Below are positions 33,375 to 41,871 of a stretch of 64,000 bases of DNA, piece after piece. The stretch's first letter is position 1. Each line of letters begins with the position of its first letter. Source of the stretch: Desulfuromonadales bacterium (lineage in GTDB: Bacteria > Desulfobacterota > Desulfuromonadia > Desulfuromonadales > Geopsychrobacteraceae); assembly GCA_019429255.1 (NCBI GenBank), contig JAHYIY010000006.1, positions 1 to 64,000 of the forward strand. The letters are read 5' to 3'. A program made the translations under genes and the position numbers. The notes under the pieces are model-generated. The model was not told the DNA's origin. It ran no database searches and was given only the letters and a program-made list of their open reading frames with translations.

Positions 33375-35623
33375 GTGTGTTCAGGTGGTTGCCATGGCGT
33401 TTTTTTGTTCGCCGCATTGCCCGGAGCAAGGGGTTTCTCGACCCGTTCGCTCTGCTGGCTCGGCTGCACAGCTTTGCCCAGCCATCGGAAGTTGCTGAAC
33501 CGATCGAACTGTTGCGTGCCGGAGTCGTATTTCATGCCCGCGGCCTGATTAACAGCCGGGTTATTCAGCATAATCTTGACTGGGTCTGGCCTTATTGGAT
33601 CGAGCGGCAGTTTGATCCCCATGATGTGTCATTCATTCCACGGGCTTTTTCCCTGACCCACATCAATTTGACTCACCGCAACTGGACAGCTGTAGGTTAT
33701 CCCGATTGCACGGAATTGCCGATTGTCGACCCCCGGGGCCTGCTTACCCCCTTCCATGATGGCTGGTCAATCGATTCCTGGCTGATCTGCGAAGATGGGC
33801 GATCTCTGCTGCCGTCACGTGCCCCCGAGTGCCGGCAACGACAGGATCTTGTCCCTGATGTTTGCATCACCACGGAAACACAAGGTTCAGGGTTACAGCT
33901 GACCAGCAAAGCCTGGGTACAGCTCGAAGAGGGGTTGCCGGTATGCAAATTGCGGTTGCAGGCCTGCACCGACAGCGATGCCCGGTTGGTATTGGCACTG
34001 CGCCCTTATAACCCCGAGGGAATCAGCTTCATTCACGAAATTAGTCTGTCAGATGAGCGCACCGCCTGGATGATCGATCAGACCCACCGGGTCAAATTCA
34101 GCAGTCCCGTCAAACACCACCAGGTTTCCGATTATCACAAGGGTGACGTTTTCATTCACCTGAGCGATCCGATGGAACAAACTGCGGGTCGCTGCGCCGT
34201 CGGTATGGCGACGGCGGTGGCACTGTTCCCGGTTAAAGCAGGTGCTACAGCTGATGTGACCGTCACTATACCACTCACGCCTGCTGGTCCAGCAGGTGAA
34301 CATCTTGTTCCAGATGCGTGGCACAAGGAGAAGCAAGGGCTGTGTAAACTCACCTGCCCGGAACCGCGCTACCAGTTTCTCTACGACGCTGCAGTCACCT
34401 CGTTGATTCTGCATTCGCCTGATGATGTCTATCCCGGCCCCTTTACCTACAAGCGTTTCTGGTTCCGTGATTCAGCTTTTATTATTCACGCGCTCCTCTG
34501 CGTTGGTCTGACCAGTCGCGCCGAACGTGCACTGGCGCGTTTTCCGAAACGTCAAACGGTGCTGGGATATTTCCGTTCCCAAGACGGAGAGTGGGATTCC
34601 AATGGGCAGGTGCTATGGATTCTCAAGCGCTATTTTGATTTGACCGGACAGCCGTTTGACCCGATCTGGCTAAAATCGGTTAAGAGCGGGGCGCGCTGGA
34701 TTATGCGCAAGCGGCTTGCCGACGATCAAGGCCCCCCACATGCCGGACTGTTGCCGGCCGGTTTCAGTGCTGAACATCTGGGCCTTAATGACTATTATTA
34801 TTGGGATGATTTCTGGGGGATCGCCGGCCTGCGCGCGGCAGCGACCATGGTTCAGGAACTGGACCTCGACCATGGGCGGGAGTTTGCTAAAGACGCCGAC
34901 GCTTTCGCGGCGGCGGTTGAACGCAGCCTGGCTGGTTGTGCCGTGCGCCTGAAGCGTCCGGCCATGCCGGCGTCTCCCTATCGCCGTCTGGATGCCGGCG
35001 CGATCGGTTCACTGGCCTTCGGTTATCCAACCCAGCTCTGTGCCGCAGATGATCCCCGTCTCCTCGACTGCGTCGAGTTTCTGTTCGATCACTGCTTCGT
35101 CAATGGTGCCTTTTATCAGGATATGATTCATTCCGGCCTTAACGCCTACCTGACCCTGCACGTGGCGCAAATAATGTTGCGTGTCGGCGATGCGCGCTAC
35201 CTTGAACTGATGGATGCCGTTGCCGCCCTGGCAACTGCGACCGGACAATGGCCGGAGGCGATCCACCCGCACACTGGGGGCGGCTGTATGGGTGATGGTC
35301 ACCATGTCTGGGCGGCGGCTGAATGGGTCTTGATGGTGCGTAACTGTTTTGTCCGCGAAGAAGGTGAACAGCTGATCCTGGCGGCTGGGGTGCCTGAGCG
35401 CTGGCTTGCACACAGTGCGCCGATCCATTTTGGTCCGGCTCCAACAACCTTTGGCCCGGTATCCCTGAGTATCACGCTGGATTCCGGTCATTCGCCACGA
35501 ATCGAATGGCGGGGTGACTGGCATCACAACGAGCCCCCGATTGAAATCCGACTGCCCGGTTTCGAGACGACATCTGTTGCCGCCGGCAGCGGATCGGTTA
35601 TCCTGAGCAGAAAGGAATCATGA
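33371..35623 (+). CDS. Six-hairpin glycosidase-like protein (glucoamylase/GDE-like fold)
   Basis: A 750-residue cytoplasmic-looking protein with no signal peptide. An N-terminal beta-rich half (1-330) precedes an alpha-alpha-barrel half that shows FTYKRFWFRDSAFIIHALL, YFRSQDGEWDSNGQVLWIL, DYYYWDDFWGIAGLRAA and GQWPEAIHPHTGGGCMGDG. These resemble the GH15/GH63/debranching six-hairpin enzymes, but I cannot assign a GH family. The TTG start overlaps the VTT gene stop with a GAGGAG site upstream. The next gene is a GT4 glycosyltransferase 3 nt away, implying action on the same glycan or glycolipid. Confidence 0.72.
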   Translation: MSVFRWLPWRFFVRRIARSKGFLDPFALLARLHSFAQPSEVAEPIELLRAGVVFHARGLINSRVIQHNLDWVWPYWIERQFDPHDVSFIPRAFSLTHINLTHRNWTAVGYPDCTELPIVDPRGLLTPFHDGWSIDSWLICEDGRSLLPSRAPECRQRQDLVPDVCITTETQGSGLQLTSKAWVQLEEGLPVCKLRLQACTDSDARLVLALRPYNPEGISFIHEISLSDERTAWMIDQTHRVKFSSPVKHHQVSDYHKGDVFIHLSDPMEQTAGRCAVGMATAVALFPVKAGATADVTVTIPLTPAGPAGEHLVPDAWHKEKQGLCKLTCPEPRYQFLYDAAVTSLILHSPDDVYPGPFTYKRFWFRDSAFIIHALLCVGLTSRAERALARFPKRQTVLGYFRSQDGEWDSNGQVLWILKRYFDLTGQPFDPIWLKSVKSGARWIMRKRLADDQGPPHAGLLPAGFSAEHLGLNDYYYWDDFWGIAGLRAAATMVQELDLDHGREFAKDADAFAAAVERSLAGCAVRLKRPAMPASPYRRLDAGAIGSLAFGYPTQLCAADDPRLLDCVEFLFDHCFVNGAFYQDMIHSGLNAYLTLHVAQIMLRVGDARYLELMDAVAALATATGQWPEAIHPHTGGGCMGDGHHVWAAAEWVLMVRNCFVREEGEQLILAAGVPERWLAHSAPIHFGPAPTTFGPVSLSITLDSGHSPRIEWRGDWHHNEPPIEIRLPGFETTSVAAGSGSVILSRKES

Positions 35624-35626
35624 TGC

Positions 35627-36916
35627 ATGAATATACTTATTATCACCAATACCTTCACCCCGCACGTCGGCGGTGTGGCTCGCTCGGTGGAAGCGTTCGT
35701 TGCGGAATACCGCAAGCGTGACCATCGGGTGCTGGTCGTGGCTCCTGACTTTCCTGACATGCCGCAGGACGAAATTGACGTCGTGCGGATCAATGCCATT
35801 CAACACTTTAACGCCAGTGATTTTTCCGTCGCGTTGCCGATTCACCCGCATCTGACTAAAGCTATTGATGATTTTAATCCCGATATCGTTCATTCACAGC
35901 ATCCTTTCCTGCTGGGGCTCACCGCATTGCGCCTGGCACGTCATCGCGGGCTGCCGTTGGTGTTCACTCACCACACCCTGTATGAGCAATATACCCACTA
36001 TGTGCCGGGTAATTCCCCTAGGATGAAACGCTTTGTCATTGAGCTTGCTACCAGCTATGCCAATCTCTGCGATCAGGTTTTTGCTCCCAGCGAGAGCATC
36101 TGTGACCTGTTGGGCAAGCGTGGCGTCACGGCACCCATCACTGTGGTGCCGACCGGGGTGCGTTTGGACAGTTTCGCCAGCGGTGAAGGCGCCGCATTTC
36201 GCAAGCAGTTGAATATTCCGCAGGACGCCTTCGTTGTTGGTCACCTGGGCCGACTGGCGCAGGAAAAGAACCTGGCGTTTCTGGCGCGAGCGGTCGCAGA
36301 TTTTGTCAGTCGTCATCCACCAACACATTTTCTGGTGGTCGGAACCGGCCCCTCCATAGATGCTATTCGAGAGATATTTACCCGATCCAAATTGGCACAA
36401 AGGTTACACTTCGCCGGTATTCTGCAGCAGCAACAGCTAGCAGATGCATTACATGCGATGGATCTGTTTGCCTTCGCTTCAACCAGCGAGACCCAGGGTA
36501 TGGTGTTGACCGAAGCCATGGCGGCCGGTTTGCCGGTGGTCGCCCTTGATGCTCCAGGTGTGCGCGAAGTGGTGAAGGACAAAGACAACGGCAGGTTGTT
36601 GCACGATACCTCAGTGGCAGCTTTCAGTGCCGCCTTGCAGTGGGTGTACGAACGGACTACCCAGCAACGTCGTGCTCTGCAACAGTCAGCACTTGCCACG
36701 GCCTACGATTTTTCCATGCCTATTTCCGCAGATACGGCTCTGACCTGCTATGCAACCCTCAGCGAACAGCTACAGGTTAAAGCTGATGCTGATGCTGATG
36801 TAAGCAATCTGGATGAGATTTTGACCTATATCAAAACCGAGTGGGACATCCTTAAAAGCTTTGCAAGAGCAGGCGATTCTGCCATCGATACCCACCTTTT
36901 TTCAGAAAAAGATTGA
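35627..36916 (+). CDS. GT4-family glycosyltransferase
   Basis: A 429-residue GT-B transferase of family GT4. The N-terminal domain starts MNILIITNTFTPHVGGVARS and contains FTHHTLYEQYTHY, as in diacylglycerol glucosyltransferases and related lipid glycosylators. The C-terminal domain has GHLGRLAQEKNL, a VVGTGPSID loop and the E-x7-E motif in SETQGMVLTEAMAAGLPVVA. A charged helical tail of about 50 residues is extra. The gene is coupled to the six-hairpin protein upstream and to the phosphodiesterase-like gene downstream. A lipid acceptor is inferred from similarity to the DAG transferases. Confidence 0.9.
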   Translation: MNILIITNTFTPHVGGVARSVEAFVAEYRKRDHRVLVVAPDFPDMPQDEIDVVRINAIQHFNASDFSVALPIHPHLTKAIDDFNPDIVHSQHPFLLGLTALRLARHRGLPLVFTHHTLYEQYTHYVPGNSPRMKRFVIELATSYANLCDQVFAPSESICDLLGKRGVTAPITVVPTGVRLDSFASGEGAAFRKQLNIPQDAFVVGHLGRLAQEKNLAFLARAVADFVSRHPPTHFLVVGTGPSIDAIREIFTRSKLAQRLHFAGILQQQQLADALHAMDLFAFASTSETQGMVLTEAMAAGLPVVALDAPGVREVVKDKDNGRLLHDTSVAAFSAALQWVYERTTQQRRALQQSALATAYDFSMPISADTALTCYATLSEQLQVKADADADVSNLDEILTYIKTEWDILKSFARAGDSAIDTHLFSEKD

Positions 36917-36917
36917 T

Positions 36918-38594
36918 ATGACAGGTCGTATGGAAAACATGCTCAGGCACCTCCGTCGTGTTTTCAGCCGCAGTGTCTGGTTGGCGCGGCTTTTACGCCT
37001 TCCGGCTTCAGAAGGATCATCAACCCGTCCCGGGTTAATCATGGTTCAGATTGACGGGCTCTCGCAATGCCAGTTTGAACAGGCTGTTGCGCGCGGGGAA
37101 ATGCCCCTCTTACGCCGTTTGATCCAGCGCGAGGAGTATCAGTCCCACGCGCACTATTCAGGGCTGCCATCGACCACGCCGGCGGTTCAATCAGAACTCT
37201 TTTATGGTGTCAAAGGTGCGGTGCCGGCGTTCTCTTTCAGGGATCATGAATCAGGTCACATTGTTCGCATGTATGAGCCGGAAGCGGCTGCAAAGCTTGA
37301 AGAACATCACACCAAAACCGGTAACAGTCCATTGCTTCAGGAGGGCAGCGCCTATTCCGACATCTTTACCGGTGGTGCCGCAGAATCGCACTTCTGTCCC
37401 TCATCAATGGGTTGGGGTGCAACCCTCCGGGCAGCCAATCCCCTGGTGATGCTGGCGTTTCTGTTTGCCAATCTCTACAGTTTGCTCCGGGCTGCAGTTT
37501 TGCTGCCGCTGGAGCTGGGATTGGCGCTGTTTGATTTCGCCCGTGGACTGGTTCGCGGTCAGGATTTTATCAAAGAATTGACTTTTATCCCGACGCGGAT
37601 CGGCATCTGTATTCTGTTACGTGAATTCTGTGTGATTGGCGCCAAGATCGATATCAGCCGCGGCTTGCCGATCATCCATATCAACTTACTCGGTTATGAC
37701 GAACAAGCTCATCGCCGCGGGCCGAATTCGCTCTTCGCCCACTGGACGCTCAAGGGAATCGACGACGCTGTCGCCCGTTTGTGGCGAGCGGCCAACCACG
37801 CCCCATGGCGTGACTACGAGGTCTGGATTTATTCCGATCACGGTCAGATCAAAGTCCGCCCCTTTGACCAGGTTCAGGGGTATCCACTGGTTGAGGCCGT
37901 CAAGGCAACTTTTGCAAAATTGAATATCGCCCCTGAGAATATCCATGCCGAAAGTACCAGTAGCGTTCAGACCAGGCGGATTCGTCTTCTGGGGGGTAAC
38001 ACCATTCAACGTTTGTTTTCTGTCCTTGATGGAAATGGCAATATTCCGTACGACATTCAACCGATCATGACCGCTTTGGGGCCAGTCGCGCACCTCTACA
38101 TGGAAAAAGAAATTGCGCAGACAGAAAAAGCGAGCATCGCTGCTGAACTGGTACAGACTCACCAGGTTCCCGTCGTCATTAGACAGATCGCGCCTGGCAG
38201 GTTTCGCGCCTGCACCGCAACGGCTGAATTCCAGCTGCCGGAGGATATCATCGCCCTGTTTGGTGCAAATCATCCATTTATAGATGCTCTTGGTGATGAT
38301 CTGCTGCGTCTGTGTGAACATCCGGATGCCGGTGACTTTATATTGCTGGGCTGGTGTGACGGAGTAACTGCCCTGTCTTTTGCGGAAGAGAATGGCTCCC
38401 ATGGCGGTATCTCGCCTGAAGAGACCAATGGGTTTGCACTGTTGCCCAGGGATACCTGGTTGCCTGCGCGTGAATATAGCTACCTGCGCCCAGAGGATCT
38501 GCACAAGGCGGCGTTACATTATCTTGATCGGTCGTATGAAGGGAAAACTTTCAGTCGTCCGGGCGATGAACCCGTACCTGGAAAAATTACTTAA
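36918..38594 (+). CDS. Alkaline-phosphatase-superfamily phosphodiesterase-like protein
   Basis: A 558-residue member of the alkaline phosphatase/nucleotide pyrophosphatase superfamily. Metal and nucleophile positions are visible: VQIDGLS (Asp46), GLPSTTPAVQ (Thr86 or 87), INLLGYDEQAHRRGP, IYSDHGQ and GSHGG. One or two hydrophobic segments lie in the middle (LVMLAFLFANLYSLLRAAVLL), so it is probably membrane-attached. The start ATG is 1 nt after the GT4 stop. Relatives transfer or cut phosphoethanolamine, phosphoglycerol or nucleotides; a lipid or glycan headgroup reaction would suit the neighbours. Confidence 0.8.
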   Translation: MTGRMENMLRHLRRVFSRSVWLARLLRLPASEGSSTRPGLIMVQIDGLSQCQFEQAVARGEMPLLRRLIQREEYQSHAHYSGLPSTTPAVQSELFYGVKGAVPAFSFRDHESGHIVRMYEPEAAAKLEEHHTKTGNSPLLQEGSAYSDIFTGGAAESHFCPSSMGWGATLRAANPLVMLAFLFANLYSLLRAAVLLPLELGLALFDFARGLVRGQDFIKELTFIPTRIGICILLREFCVIGAKIDISRGLPIIHINLLGYDEQAHRRGPNSLFAHWTLKGIDDAVARLWRAANHAPWRDYEVWIYSDHGQIKVRPFDQVQGYPLVEAVKATFAKLNIAPENIHAESTSSVQTRRIRLLGGNTIQRLFSVLDGNGNIPYDIQPIMTALGPVAHLYMEKEIAQTEKASIAAELVQTHQVPVVIRQIAPGRFRACTATAEFQLPEDIIALFGANHPFIDALGDDLLRLCEHPDAGDFILLGWCDGVTALSFAEENGSHGGISPEETNGFALLPRDTWLPAREYSYLRPEDLHKAALHYLDRSYEGKTFSRPGDEPVPGKIT

Positions 38595-38664
38595 AAATTA
38601 AAAAAAGTCAGATAATCAACTGTTTAGATATTCCTCTTTACCACAATCTTTAAAGGGGGCATCG

Positions 38665-39528
38665 TTGCCCGCCATGTTGCGACAGCTTTTTATCTTCAGT
38701 GCCCATAACAAGCGTCTACTGCTTATAACAGCAGGCATTTGCCTTTTGTGGAGTGGCACGCTGGTGGGGCTCTGGTTAGCTATTGAATTCCTGCAAATGA
38801 CAGCCATCGGGTGGTCTGAGGTCTTTGTGCTGGTGCAGCTGTATCTGGCGGCGCAGATTATTCTGCCGGCCATCCAGTTGCAACCAGAAAAGCGCAATCG
38901 CGGATTTTATCTGTTCTGGCTGCTGCTTCTGGTTGCGCTGATCTGGTTGGTCAACCGTTTGTCAGTTGCCGAGCCCCGGTTGCTGGTGAGCGCCCTGGCC
39001 TCGGGTTTGCTGCTGTTTACCGGAACCCTGGTTGGTGTTGCACTGGCCCGTTACGTCAAGCGCCTGTGGGAAGTGCTTCCTTTGTGTCTGGTAATGATGC
39101 TCGCCGATTTTTCCAGCTGGGCAATTGGTCCAACGGCTGAGTTTGCCCGGGAGATAGAGGCCTACTACCTGGACCCTGTTGGCTCACCGCCTTTAATCGA
39201 TATGGTGCTGGTCAAATTTTCCTATCCGGGGGCACCAGATCTGGTGCCTGTATTCGGCGTGTCCGACTGGATCATGGTTGTTTTCTTTGCTGCGTTGGCA
39301 CGGCGTTACCGGATGAATGACAACCTGCTCGGCCCACCGCCAGGGTCTTATCCCGATCGATTATGTTGGCGCTATCTGCCGGTATCGGCTCTTGCCCTGT
39401 TTGTGGCGATCATGCTCGCCCACACCAGCGGTTCCTTTATTCCAGCCCTGCCGCTGATTGTCCTGGTTGTGGTTGTTTTTTACCTGCTGCGTACCCTGCC
39501 ACAAAAGCTGTTCAGGACGAAGAACTGA
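38665..39528 (+). CDS. Polytopic membrane protein with presenilin-like GxGD protease motifs
   Basis: A 287-residue membrane protein with seven to nine helices. I recognise no bacterial family. It does carry, in order, LADFSSWAIGP with Asp148, FGVSDWIMVVFF with Asp201 and IPALPLIVLVVVVFYLL with PALP at 260-263. Presenilin and signal peptide peptidase have the YD...P helix, GxGD and PAL motifs in that order. The Asp-Asp spacing (53) and Asp-PAL spacing (59) are near those of archaeal presenilin homologues. Ser replaces the middle Gly (GVSD). The TTG start has a GGGGG site; ATG 38674 is an alternative. It ends the glycan/lipid series, 70 bp after the phosphodiesterase-like gene. Confidence 0.6.
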   Translation: MPAMLRQLFIFSAHNKRLLLITAGICLLWSGTLVGLWLAIEFLQMTAIGWSEVFVLVQLYLAAQIILPAIQLQPEKRNRGFYLFWLLLLVALIWLVNRLSVAEPRLLVSALASGLLLFTGTLVGVALARYVKRLWEVLPLCLVMMLADFSSWAIGPTAEFAREIEAYYLDPVGSPPLIDMVLVKFSYPGAPDLVPVFGVSDWIMVVFFAALARRYRMNDNLLGPPPGSYPDRLCWRYLPVSALALFVAIMLAHTSGSFIPALPLIVLVVVVFYLLRTLPQKLFRTKN

Positions 39529-39990
39529 CATGGCTTTTAAGATGGTCAAAATGGCTCTGGTTGCGCAGGTCCTGTTCACCGCAATAGTGCGGATATATTT
39601 ATGGGCTTCGTCGTGCAGCGACAGCGCCTGATGCCAGTTGTCGTCAGCCTGATTTTCAGTTGGAACGATCTGCAGACAACAGCCGTAACTATTTACCACT
39701 GTCCTTGCGCAGGGTCGGGGGGGCTGTGACAAGGGTGTTTGTCGCCATGGATGGCGACAACAAGCGGTCAGGGATGACCCAACGGGAAACAATCGCGTCC
39801 CTTGACATAGGACGCGAAGATCCGGTGCTGAACAGATACGAATAATAAAGACTTGTGGATCCACGGAAAACACGGAAAAAGCAACTAAAACGCAACAACA
39901 GTTCCCTGAAAAGGGGACCCTGTGGTTTTATGCTCCCGCTTCTGGTTTCCCGTGTCTTGCGGCGCTTTAATATTATCAGAATCGTAACAT
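39529..39990. other. Convergent intergenic region with a MITE-like repeat
   Basis: The 460 bp between the presenilin-like gene (plus) and glgP (minus) hold a repeat at 39685-39840. The stretch 39535-39675 has open frames on both strands (for example a minus-strand run including ADDNWHQALSLHDEAHKY) but no start or family match, and may be a decayed gene. No clear terminator was seen for either gene. Confidence 0.5.
39685..39840 (+). repeat. MITE-like palindromic repeat, copy 1
   Basis: About 156 bp with imperfect terminal inverted repeats (GTAACTATTTACC at the left; the right end reads GTATCTGTTCAGC on the other strand). The core contains TGTCGCCATGGATGGCGACA, an almost perfect palindrome, and AAGCGGTCA...AACAATCGCGTCCCTTG. 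The same sequence recurs at 57090-57233 and, inverted and diverged, at 61811-61950. Open frames through it are repeat translations, not genes. Confidence 0.8.
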
Positions 39991-41703
39991 TTAATGGATA
40001 TAGGCCTCGGTGACATAGCGGCGCATCATCACATGGGTGTTGAAGTAATAGGCGTTTTTGCCGATGGCGTTTTTCATCACCTGAATCCATCCGGCACGAT
40101 CGTCGAAAAACAGCGGGATGATAATTTTCTCAAGTTTGTTATACATGTCTTCGAGATCTTCATCAGCATGGCTATTGCCGTCTTTAATGTCTTGCGGGGC
40201 CGGTCCGATGGCCCAGCCGGTGACTCCTTCAATGTGGCCCTCGATCCACCAGCCATCGAGAACGCTGAAGTTGGGAACGCCATTCAGGGCGGCTTTCATG
40301 CCGCTGGTGCCCGAGGCTTCAAGGGGCCGCATGGGGTTGTTGAGCCATAAGTCGACGCCGGGGATAAACTGGGCCGCTGTTTCCATGTTGTAATTTTCCA
40401 GATAAACCAGGGCAATGGAGCCACGCATCTGTTCGGCCTGCTGGATTATGTGCTGGATGACCTTTTTCCCTTCATTGTCCTGAGGGTGGGCTTTGCCGCC
40501 GAAGACAAACTGGAGTTTTCCCGCACCCATATCGAGCAGGCGGTCCAGGTTGCTGAAGATCAGGTCGCCGCGTTTGTAGGTGGCAGCGCGGCGGGCAAAA
40601 CCGATGGTCAAGAGATCGGGATCAAGCAGGGTGCCGGTCTTCTCGTGGATATACTGAAAAAACAGTGCTTTGGCACCGAAGTGGGCGTCCCAGATCTCAT
40701 CATCAGGGATGGTGTCAACCCGTACCAGCAGTTCCGGCTCGTTGGCCCAGCCAGGCAGGTAGCGGTTGAACAGTCTGACCATGAAGGGGGAACACCAGGT
40801 GTAGGGGTGAATACCATTGGTGATGGCGTGAATCTGAAAGCCGGGGAACATGTTCTGGGAGATTTGACCATGGCGTTTGGCAACGCCATTAATGAAACGG
40901 CTTAAGTTCATCCCCAGCATGGTCATATTGAGCTCGTCCTCGCCGGCAAACTTCTTGAGCGTGGCCAGGGGAATATCCCCCGGCAGAATCTTTTCCACCA
41001 GATCATAGGGGAAGCGGTCGTGGCCGGCGGGAACCGGGGTGTGAGTGGTAAAAACACACTGTTCAGCGACCTCGCCGATACTGCTGGCGCTGAAATCATC
41101 TGAATGGTCGCCCAGGTTCAGGCGGGTCTGGTTGAGCAGTTCCAGCGTCAGCAAACTCGCATGACCCTCGTTCATGTGGTACTTTTTGATCGAAAAATTC
41201 ATCGCCTGCAGGATGCGGGCACCACCAATCCCGAGGATAATTTCCTGCTTGAGGCGCAGCGCCTGATCACCACCATACAGATGATCAGTGAGGTGCCGAT
41301 CCTGATCGTCATTGCCGGGAATGTCGGTGTCAAGAAACAGCACCGGAACTTCACCACCGGCAGGGCTCTTAACCCGGTAGAGCCAGGCCTGGATCTTGAC
41401 ATCACGCTGCTCAATACTGATCAGTGCCTTCTGGGGGAGCAGCTGCAGGTAGCGTTCCGGTGCCCAGTTGATGTCGTGTTCGTGTTGCCAGCCGGTGTGG
41501 TCAAATTCCTGGCGGAAATACCCTTTGCGGTACAGCAGGGTCACGGCAACCAGCGGAATACTGAGATCGGCGGCGCTTTTGATGGTATCGCCGGCGAGCA
41601 CGCCGAGACCGCCACTGTAGGTGGGGATGTCGGCGTTCAGGCCGATCTCCATGGAAAAATATGCGATTCGTTGATTCTGGATATAGATATTGCGCCGTTC
41701 CAT
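39991..41703 (-). CDS. glgP: Alpha-glucan phosphorylase (short form)
   Basis: A 570-residue glycogen/maltodextrin phosphorylase of the short class found in archaea and many bacteria. It has AYFSMEIGLNADIPTYSGGLG, MNEGHASLLTLEL, VFTTHTPVPAGHDRF, ITNGIHPYTW, GFARRAATYKRGDL and the PLP-region SGTSGMKAALNGVPNFSVLDG. It releases glucose-1-phosphate from alpha-glucans using phosphate. It is divergent from the chelatase gene and convergent with the glycan/lipid series, whose six-hairpin enzyme might share its glucan chemistry. Confidence 0.94.
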   Translation of the reverse strand: MERRNIYIQNQRIAYFSMEIGLNADIPTYSGGLGVLAGDTIKSAADLSIPLVAVTLLYRKGYFRQEFDHTGWQHEHDINWAPERYLQLLPQKALISIEQRDVKIQAWLYRVKSPAGGEVPVLFLDTDIPGNDDQDRHLTDHLYGGDQALRLKQEIILGIGGARILQAMNFSIKKYHMNEGHASLLTLELLNQTRLNLGDHSDDFSASSIGEVAEQCVFTTHTPVPAGHDRFPYDLVEKILPGDIPLATLKKFAGEDELNMTMLGMNLSRFINGVAKRHGQISQNMFPGFQIHAITNGIHPYTWCSPFMVRLFNRYLPGWANEPELLVRVDTIPDDEIWDAHFGAKALFFQYIHEKTGTLLDPDLLTIGFARRAATYKRGDLIFSNLDRLLDMGAGKLQFVFGGKAHPQDNEGKKVIQHIIQQAEQMRGSIALVYLENYNMETAAQFIPGVDLWLNNPMRPLEASGTSGMKAALNGVPNFSVLDGWWIEGHIEGVTGWAIGPAPQDIKDGNSHADEDLEDMYNKLEKIIIPLFFDDRAGWIQVMKNAIGKNAYYFNTHVMMRRYVTEAYIH

Positions 41704-41871
41704 GAAGGCTCCTTATTATATGAAGAATGGAAGCCAGCCAACCATCAGGGTCACAGCTCAAGGATAACAAAAGGCGGGAGATCCTCAAGCGGATCTGGTA
41801 GCATTACAGCTGAACAAATCCGCTTTGGTGATAGATCAACACAACATCTTTGGCTATAGAGGCAAACAATC

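Noticed and set aside
39535-39675. Minus-strand stretch with protein-like text (ADDNWHQALSLHDEAHKY)
   Set aside because: No start, no family match, and it merges with the antisense of the presenilin-like gene; perhaps a decayed gene but not supportable.
39660-39845. Small frames such as VFVAMDGDNKRS within the repeat
   Set aside because: They come from the palindromic repeat and reappear in its other copies in several frames.
41104-41859. 251-codon plus-strand frame
   Set aside because: Antisense to glgP, whose motifs are complete.
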